Positions 28,559 to 33,317 of a stretch of DNA of 33,317 nt are shown in pieces (position 1 is the first letter of the stretch; each line of letters opens with the position of its first letter). The translations under genes and the position numbers were made by a program. The notes under the pieces are model-generated. The model did no database searches. It was not told where the DNA came from and saw only the letters and a program-made list of their open reading frames with translations. Source of the DNA: Candidatus Limnocylindria bacterium (GTDB lineage: Bacteria > Chloroflexota > Limnocylindria > P2-11E); the NCBI GenBank assembly GCA_036523395.1, contig DATDEH010000043.1, positions 1-33,317 on the forward strand, read 5' to 3'.

Positions 28559-30165
28559 CCGAGCTCACGGTCGCGCGCCTGATCGGTGAGCGACTCCGCG
28601 CGGCGGGCGTGCGCTACGTCGCCGGCCATCCTGGCGGCGAGGTCGTCGATCTCATCGAGGGCTTCCGCGAGGCGGGCCTCGAGTTCGTCCTGACGCGACA
28701 CGAAACGGCCGCGGCATGCATGGCCGAGGCGATGGCGAGCCTGAGCGGTACTCCCGGCGTCTGCGTCGCGACGCTCGGACCGGGCGCGACGAATCTCGTC
28801 ACCGGCGTTGCGCAGGCCTACCTCGATCGCGCACCGCTCATCGCGCTCACCGGTCAGCTTCCGGCCGACCGGTTCGAGATCACGACGCATCAGAAGCTCG
28901 ACCTCAGAGCGCTCTTCGCGCCGATCACGAAATGGCAAGCGCGCCTCACGGCCGGAAACGCCGAGGACGTGATCGATCGGGCGCTGCGCGAGACGGTCCG
29001 ACCGCGACGCGGCCCGGTGTACTTAGAGGTGCCGAGCGACGTGCCGCATGTGGTCACGCAGCACCGGAGCGACCCGGAGCTTCGGCACGTACCGCCGAGC
29101 ACACCCCAGACGAGCGCCATCGTCGACCGCGATCACGCGCAGCGCGCCGCGAATCTACTTTCCCGCGCCAAGCGTCCGGTGATGCTCGTCGGGATGGACG
29201 CGAACGATGAGTCGACCGCTCCCGCGCTGCGCCACTTCGCAGAAGAGTGGAAGATCCCGGTCATCGTCAGCCCGAAGGCCAAGGGCGCGTTCCGGGAGGA
29301 CCACCGGCTCTTCCTGGGAACGATCGAGATGCTCGGCACCGCCAAGCTGTATGAGTACATTGACGGCTCCGACCTCGTGCTCATGATCGGTTTCGATCCG
29401 GTCGAATTCGACCGCGATTGGACGGCGAAGGCAGATGTCATCCACGTCGCGCCGCTCCCCAACGACGACCGCTACTACACCAGCGCGGCCGAGCTCGTCG
29501 GTCCGGTGAGCGAGAGCATCGCGGCGCTTCGCTCACTGGCCGGCGGTCCCGAGGCGACGCGCCCGGAGGACGAAGTGCGTTCCTTCCGCGAGTCGTTCCG
29601 CGCGTTCGTCTCGCCGACGAGCGACCGGCTCACCCCGCAGCAAGTGCTCGCCGAACTGCGCGCCGCGTTGCCCGAGGACGCGCTGGTGACCTGCGACGTT
29701 GGCTACAACAAAGCGGTCACCGGGCAGTGCCTGCCGATGTACCAGCCGAAGACGTTCTTCATGTCGAACGGCCTGTCGTCGATGGGTTACGGCCTCGCTG
29801 CCGCGCTCGGCTTGAAGCTCGCACACCGCGATCGCCAGGTCGCGTGCGTCCTCGGCGACGGCGGGTTCGCAATGCTGATGGCCGAGCTCGAGACCGCGGT
29901 GCGCCAGAAGCTCGGCGTGACGGTCATCGTTCTCGCAGACGATGCGCTCTCGCAGATCAAGGCCGCCCAGGAGCGCAAGGGCTACCCCGTGACGGGCACG
30001 ACGTTCGGAGCGCTCGACTACGGGGCCATCGCGAGAGGCTTCGGGATCGTCGGACACGTCGTCCGCACGGTCGAAGAGTGTCGCGAGGCATTGCTGGATA
30101 AGCCGCAGTTGTCGCCCGTGCTCATCGCTGCGGAGATCGCTCCATCCGCCTATCAGCTGGGCTGA
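28525..30165 (+). CDS. TPP-dependent enzyme, acetolactate-synthase large-subunit-like
   Basis: A 546-aa thiamine-diphosphate enzyme with the three-domain layout of acetolactate synthase relatives: Pyr domain (residues about 13-180, with the cofactor-activating Glu60 in LTRHETAAACMAEA), central domain (about 195-330), and PP domain (about 370-545, GDGGFAMLMAELETAV). The Mg/TPP motif usually reads GDG-x(25-30)-N-N; here Asp445 is kept, but the second ligand position is Asp472-Asp473 (VLADDALSQIK). It therefore differs from housekeeping acetolactate synthase and likely handles another 2-oxo acid. No small regulatory subunit gene is adjacent. GTG 28525 is the only usable start; it overlaps the upstream membrane-protein gene by 34 bp. 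Confidence 0.88.
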   Translation: MVPAARSDLELTELTVARLIGERLRAAGVRYVAGHPGGEVVDLIEGFREAGLEFVLTRHETAAACMAEAMASLSGTPGVCVATLGPGATNLVTGVAQAYLDRAPLIALTGQLPADRFEITTHQKLDLRALFAPITKWQARLTAGNAEDVIDRALRETVRPRRGPVYLEVPSDVPHVVTQHRSDPELRHVPPSTPQTSAIVDRDHAQRAANLLSRAKRPVMLVGMDANDESTAPALRHFAEEWKIPVIVSPKAKGAFREDHRLFLGTIEMLGTAKLYEYIDGSDLVLMIGFDPVEFDRDWTAKADVIHVAPLPNDDRYYTSAAELVGPVSESIAALRSLAGGPEATRPEDEVRSFRESFRAFVSPTSDRLTPQQVLAELRAALPEDALVTCDVGYNKAVTGQCLPMYQPKTFFMSNGLSSMGYGLAAALGLKLAHRDRQVACVLGDGGFAMLMAELETAVRQKLGVTVIVLADDALSQIKAAQERKGYPVTGTTFGALDYGAIARGFGIVGHVVRTVEECREALLDKPQLSPVLIAAEIAPSAYQLG

Positions 30166-30197
30166 GCCTCGCTACGCCTGCCTCAGCCTCCCTGCAC

Positions 30198-31070
30198 TTA
30201 GAAGGCGGCCACGGCCGGAATGATCTCGCGGGCCATGATCTCGAGCGGAGTGATCTTGTCGACGTCCCTCACCCCGCCTATCGCGGTCGTGAAACCCAGT
30301 CGAGCGAGGCCGCGCAGCCGCTCGACGATCGCCCCCACGTTCTCGCCACGCTCGCCGACGTCGAAGCCGAACATCGTCGTCTTCTCGATGTCGTCGTAAT
30401 CCCGTTTCTCGCGCTCGCAATGACGCTTCAGCACGTCGAGCTTGTGCGCCACCTGAGGCGTCGGGAACAGGTTGCAGGCGTCGGCGTACCTCGCGACCAG
30501 ACGAAGCGTCTTCTGCTCACCCATGCCACCGATCATGATCGGCGGGTGCGGCCGGGTCAGGCTCTGCGGCGAGTTGAGCGGGCGCTCGAACACGAAGCTC
30601 TTGCCCTCGAGACGTGACTCGTCGCCGTTCCACATCGCCAGACATACGCGGAGGGTGTCCTCGAGCCAATCGAATCGCTTGGCGACCGGCGGGAACGGTA
30701 TGCCGAGGCTCTTGGCTTCGTATTCGTTCCAGCCCGCGCCGATCCCGAGCATTCCGCGTCCGCCGGACAGGACGTCGAGTGTTGTCACGATCTTCGCGGT
30801 CACACCCGGGTACCGGTAGGGCGCACCCGTCACGACCGTGATGAGCCGCGCGCGCGACGTGTTCGCGGCAAGGTAGCCGAGCGTCGTATAGGCCTCGAGC
30901 ATCTCGAGCTCGGGTGGGCCGAGCGATCCGATCTGGAAGAAATGGTCCATCACACCGATGAGGTCGAAACCGCTCTCGTCGGCGGTACGCGCGACGTTCG
31001 CGAGGGTGGGACCGACCTCGTTGGCGCCGCCGGGCCAGCTGAATGAGGGGATCTGAAGTCCGATCTTCAT
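30198..31070 (-). CDS. LLM-class (luciferase-like) flavin/F420-dependent oxidoreductase
   Basis: A 290-aa TIM-barrel oxidoreductase of the bacterial luciferase-like superfamily. Typical blocks: GLQIPSFSWPGG at the start, ARTADESGFDLIGVMDHFFQ, then TVVTGAPYRYPGVTAKIVTTLDVLSGGRGMLGIGAGWNEYEAKSLG, and PPIMIGGMGEQKTLRLVARYADACNLF. The sequence style is of the F420-dependent group common in Actinobacteria and Chloroflexi, although FMN use is not excluded. Substrate unknown. It lies 15 bp downstream of msrA on the same strand and is probably co-transcribed with it, and it converges on the TPP gene with a 32-bp gap that holds no clear terminator. Confidence 0.93.
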   Translation of the reverse strand: MKIGLQIPSFSWPGGANEVGPTLANVARTADESGFDLIGVMDHFFQIGSLGPPELEMLEAYTTLGYLAANTSRARLITVVTGAPYRYPGVTAKIVTTLDVLSGGRGMLGIGAGWNEYEAKSLGIPFPPVAKRFDWLEDTLRVCLAMWNGDESRLEGKSFVFERPLNSPQSLTRPHPPIMIGGMGEQKTLRLVARYADACNLFPTPQVAHKLDVLKRHCEREKRDYDDIEKTTMFGFDVGERGENVGAIVERLRGLARLGFTTAIGGVRDVDKITPLEIMAREIIPAVAAF

Positions 31071-31085
31071 CGAGACGTCGGTGTG

Positions 31086-31682
31086 CTAGCCGACCTTTAG
31101 CCGATCCGCGAAGTACTTGCGGACCTTCTGCACCTTCGGGCGCGCATTGAAGAGGATGTACGGGCTCAGCGGATTCCGCTCGGCGTAATCCTGGTGATAG
31201 GCCTCGGCCGCGTAGAAGCGCTCGAGGGGCAGGACCTCGGTGACGATGGGCCGATCGAAGACGTGCGCGGCGTCGAGCTGCTTGATGTACTCCTCGGCGA
31301 CGCGACGCTGCTCGTCATCGGCGTAGAAGATCACGGAGCGGTACTGCCGCCCGACATCCGGACCCTGCCGATCCCGCGTCGTCGGATCGTGCGCGATCGA
31401 GAAGAAGACCTTGAGGATCTGTCCGAAGCTCATCTTCCCGGGATCGAAGCGCACCTCGACGGCCTCCGCGTGATCGGTCCGGCCGCTCGAGACCGTCTCG
31501 TAGTCCGCTGAATCGGAAGAGCCACCGGCGTATCCGGACGTGACCGCGGATACGCCATCGAGCTGTTTGTAGACCGCCTCGACGCACCAGAAGCATCCGC
31601 CAGCGAGGACGGCAACGCCCTCAGCACCCGCGCCGCGCGCGATGTCTGTAGCCGGATCGGGGAACTTCTCAGGCGAGACCAT
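31086..31682 (-). CDS. msrA: Peptide methionine-(S)-sulfoxide reductase
   Basis: Reduces methionine-S-sulfoxide in proteins. A 198-aa MsrA: catalytic Cys30 in GGCFWCVEA, with Cys33 close by, then SGYAGGSS, HAEAVEVRFDP, FFSIAHDPTTRDRQGPDVGRQYRS, and FYAAEAYHQDYAERNP. The resolving Cys usually found near the C-terminus is not visible (end is VRKYFADRLKVG), so Cys33 may serve instead. The first 20 residues are variable and lack a signal peptide, so it is probably cytoplasmic. ATG 31682 has no clear ribosome site. It leads a two-gene unit with the LLM oxidoreductase. Confidence 0.96.
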   Translation of the reverse strand: MVSPEKFPDPATDIARGAGAEGVAVLAGGCFWCVEAVYKQLDGVSAVTSGYAGGSSDSADYETVSSGRTDHAEAVEVRFDPGKMSFGQILKVFFSIAHDPTTRDRQGPDVGRQYRSVIFYADDEQRRVAEEYIKQLDAAHVFDRPIVTEVLPLERFYAAEAYHQDYAERNPLSPYILFNARPKVQKVRKYFADRLKVG

Positions 31683-31761
31683 CGGTCAATCCATGATGCA
31701 CCCCTGCCGCAGGACGGGCCGGGGGGTGTGGCGCATCACTTGGCCGCACCGCGTGGCGACC

Positions 31762-31778
31762 GATCCGTGTAACGGATC
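31762..31778. promoter_or_regulatory. 7-bp dyad GATCCGT/ACGGATC in the msrA-lipoprotein gap
   Basis: GATCCGT (31762-31768) and ACGGATC (31772-31778) are separated by GTA. It lies in the 181-bp divergent gap between msrA (minus) and the lipoprotein gene (plus), so an operator is more likely than a terminator. Unproven. Confidence 0.4.
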
Positions 31779-31820
31779 ACGGCGATAGGCCTACGACGAT
31801 TCGCGGACATTACCCCTCTG

Positions 31821-31840
31821 CAGATGGGTGTTCGCCCGTC
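31821..31840 (+). promoter_or_regulatory. Leader hairpin motif shared with the flp promoter region
   Basis: CAGATGGG (31821-31828), TG, then TTCGCCCGTC (31831-31840) repeats the flp leader element at 5282-5303, differing only in the loop length and one stem base. It can form a 6-bp stem and ends 23 bp before ATG 31864; in flp it ends 25 bp before the ATG. Confidence 0.5.
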
Positions 31841-31863
31841 GCTCCAAGAGTCACGCTGCGTCC

Positions 31864-33317
31864 ATGCAGACACCTCAAGCGCACACAACACGCGATGCGC
31901 GAGCGCGTTCCGCCAGTGTGAGGACGGGATGGGCGTGCTTCGTGATGGGCACTGCGGTCTTCGTGGCTATCGCCTCGATCGCCTGCGGATCGCCGGTCCC
32001 GACGCCGTCAAGCGAGGCCTCGAATGTTCTCCCACCAGACGACCGAGCGTGGATGTCGATCCCCGAGCCGTCCGATCCGCTCGATTGCACGGGTCATGTG
32101 GCGACCGCGCAACTCGATCGGGTCGTCGTCGCGAAGTGGTCGGCTGACTCGACCAGGCTCGCCGTCGCGCGCGTGATCATCATCCCCTCGCGGTTCACGA
32201 ACACCGGCTACGAAGAGGACCCGGTGCTCAGCGTTCTCGATGTGGCCACCAACGAGGTGCGCGAGATCGGTCAGGGGAACAAACCGGAGTGGTCAGGCAC
32301 AGGCACGTTCCTCTCGTTCTGGAAGAACGACGGGTACCTTCACATCCTCCAGGGCGACAAGAACGTGGGGACCCTCGAGGTATCGCACCCCGATGCGCGG
32401 TGGGTCGGCGACGTCCTCTACTACTGGTACGCCGAAGAGATCCGCACCTGGGACCGGGGCGTGACGCAGACCGTCTCGCGTGTCGCGAATGAGCTCGTGC
32501 CGCGCTATCCGCGGGACGACGCGTACTTCAGCGCCGACGGCGAGCGCTTCTCGATCACGCGCTACGCGACGGACGGAACGACGGAGCGCTACATCGGCGT
32601 GACCGCCACGGGCGCGATGGCTCCGCTCGACCAGCCCGACATCACCTACACCGAATGGTCGCCGCGCGGCCAGACGCTGCTCATGCGCTCGCAGGACCGC
32701 GTGGCGCTTCGCGATCGCGACGGGACCGTGAGGAGCGAGCTGCTCGCGAACCTGCCAGGCCCCGTGCACGGCTGGTCGTCCGATGGACGGCTGCTGCTGG
32801 GCATCCTGTCGCCGACCATGCCGGCCGGCAACAGCTGGGACCGCTTCTGGGTCTGGGACGGCGCTGCGGACGGCGGCTTCGCGACCTTGCCGAACGTCTT
32901 CGGCGCGCGCACGTTCAGTCCTGACGGCCGGTGGTTCACCGGCGTGAGCCGCACCGGGCCCGAGACGACACAGCTCGAGCTCTACCGCTGCGGCATCACC
33001 ATCCACCCAGCCGCCGCGATGCCGCGCGGGGACACCGCGTCACGGTCGCGCCTGCAGCGCATCGCTTCGGACGGACACAGGTTCGTGCGTCCGGTGGCGG
33101 GGATGATCGTCCAGTTCCTGCAAGGGCGGCATACCGGCGTCGATGTCGCCGCGCCATATGGCTCGCTGCTCTTCGCGGTGGAGGACGGCGTCGTCGACGC
33201 GGTGGGTTGGGTGCCTGTAGGTGGACGCCGCGTCTGCGTCGTGCACGAGGACGGCCTCGAGAGCTGCGCGTACCACACGTCGCTATCGCTTGTCGCTGTG
33301 GGGGATCGCGTCGTACA
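31864..33317 (+). CDS. Lipoprotein: propeller-like domain plus M23/LytM-like domain (3' truncated)
   Basis: The reading frame from ATG 31864 runs 484 codons to the window edge without a stop, so the C-terminus is missing. Residues 1-41: basic start, hydrophobic helix and a probable lipid-anchor Cys41 (VAIASIACGSP, a loose lipobox). Residues about 80-380 carry WD40/TolB-like blades (VVAKWSADSTRLAV, YFSADGERFSITR, EWSPRGQTLLM, GWSSDGRLLLG, TFSPDGRWFTG). Residues about 415-484 look like an M23/LytM domain: GRHTGVDVAAPYGS with the zinc-type His423 and Asp427, AVEDGVVDAVG, VCVVHEDGLESCAYH and VAVGDRVV. Only one His (471) is seen in the second motif, so it may be a non-catalytic cell-wall-binding version. 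GTG 31918 is an alternative start. Confidence 0.82.
   Translation, partial: MQTPQAHTTRDARARSASVRTGWACFVMGTAVFVAIASIACGSPVPTPSSEASNVLPPDDRAWMSIPEPSDPLDCTGHVATAQLDRVVVAKWSADSTRLAVARVIIIPSRFTNTGYEEDPVLSVLDVATNEVREIGQGNKPEWSGTGTFLSFWKNDGYLHILQGDKNVGTLEVSHPDARWVGDVLYYWYAEEIRTWDRGVTQTVSRVANELVPRYPRDDAYFSADGERFSITRYATDGTTERYIGVTATGAMAPLDQPDITYTEWSPRGQTLLMRSQDRVALRDRDGTVRSELLANLPGPVHGWSSDGRLLLGILSPTMPAGNSWDRFWVWDGAADGGFATLPNVFGARTFSPDGRWFTGVSRTGPETTQLELYRCGITIHPAAAMPRGDTASRSRLQRIASDGHRFVRPVAGMIVQFLQGRHTGVDVAAPYGSLLFAVEDGVVDAVGWVPVGGRRVCVVHEDGLESCAYHTSLSLVAVGDRVV

Noticed and set aside
1-33317. Mobile element, phage, CRISPR array or tRNA
   Set aside because: No transposase, integrase, spaced identical repeats or tRNA-like cloverleaf was found in the gaps; the only tandem repeat is the single 19-bp duplication.

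Overview
The window is a dense, GC-rich stretch of bacterial chromosome with about 38 protein genes on both strands and very little spacer. I saw no rRNA, tRNA, CRISPR array, transposase or phage gene. A single Flp/Tad-type pilin, an F420-type luciferase-family oxidoreductase, a TAXI-TRAP transporter with a fused permease, GTG/TTG starts and many apparently leaderless promoters together suggest a soil or freshwater Chloroflexota-like bacterium. An actinobacterium-like relative is not excluded, and the placement is an inference from style and content.

Layout. 1-5187: an OmpR-family regulator converges on a class I DAHP synthase. Divergent from the latter is a tightly coupled four-gene operon: gamma-carbonic-anhydrase-like protein, histidine ammonia-lyase (hutH), HAD hydrolase and DNA-3-methyladenine glycosylase I. 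5188-5626: a one-gene Flp pilin unit with its own promoter, 5' hairpin and a textbook terminator. 5627-9383: a two-component system (6469-8501), flanked by a divergent secreted repeat protein and a downstream operon of a small exported protein plus a ferric-reductase-like haem membrane protein. Three copies of an 11-bp-spaced direct repeat (TTCTYA-N5-YTTYTTA or CTTTCATG type) sit upstream of exactly these three units, so they read as one small regulon. 9419-11886: a two-subunit molybdenum hydroxylase (IorAB type, no FAD subunit). 11912-15504: gabT with two membrane proteins on the minus strand, starting 6 bp from a divergent MFS transporter. 15501-18520: a membrane-anchored DUF4760-like protein, an alpha/beta hydrolase and urocanase (hutU). 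18523-19007: a gene broken by several frame changes and a 19-bp tandem duplication. 19012-21131: ArsR with an SRPBCC protein, a CDGSH protein coupled to a dUTPase-like protein, and a hotdog thioesterase. 21158-24685: a complete TAXI-TRAP transporter operon. 24682-27977: prolyl oligopeptidase, a double GNAT protein and a small hypothetical, all minus strand. 28097-31682: a membrane protein, a TPP enzyme, and msrA with an LLM oxidoreductase. 31864 to the end: a lipoprotein with a beta-propeller-like part and a C-terminal M23/LytM-like domain, cut by the window edge.

How it works together. The window mixes housekeeping and catabolic genes rather than forming one island. Histidine degradation is represented by hutH and hutU about 13 kb apart, each in a different operon. 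The most coherent possibly undescribed unit is the envelope two-component system with its repeat-box regulon. The most striking general feature is the recurring TAnnnT hexamer 6-9 nt before start codons, which implies widespread leaderless transcription.
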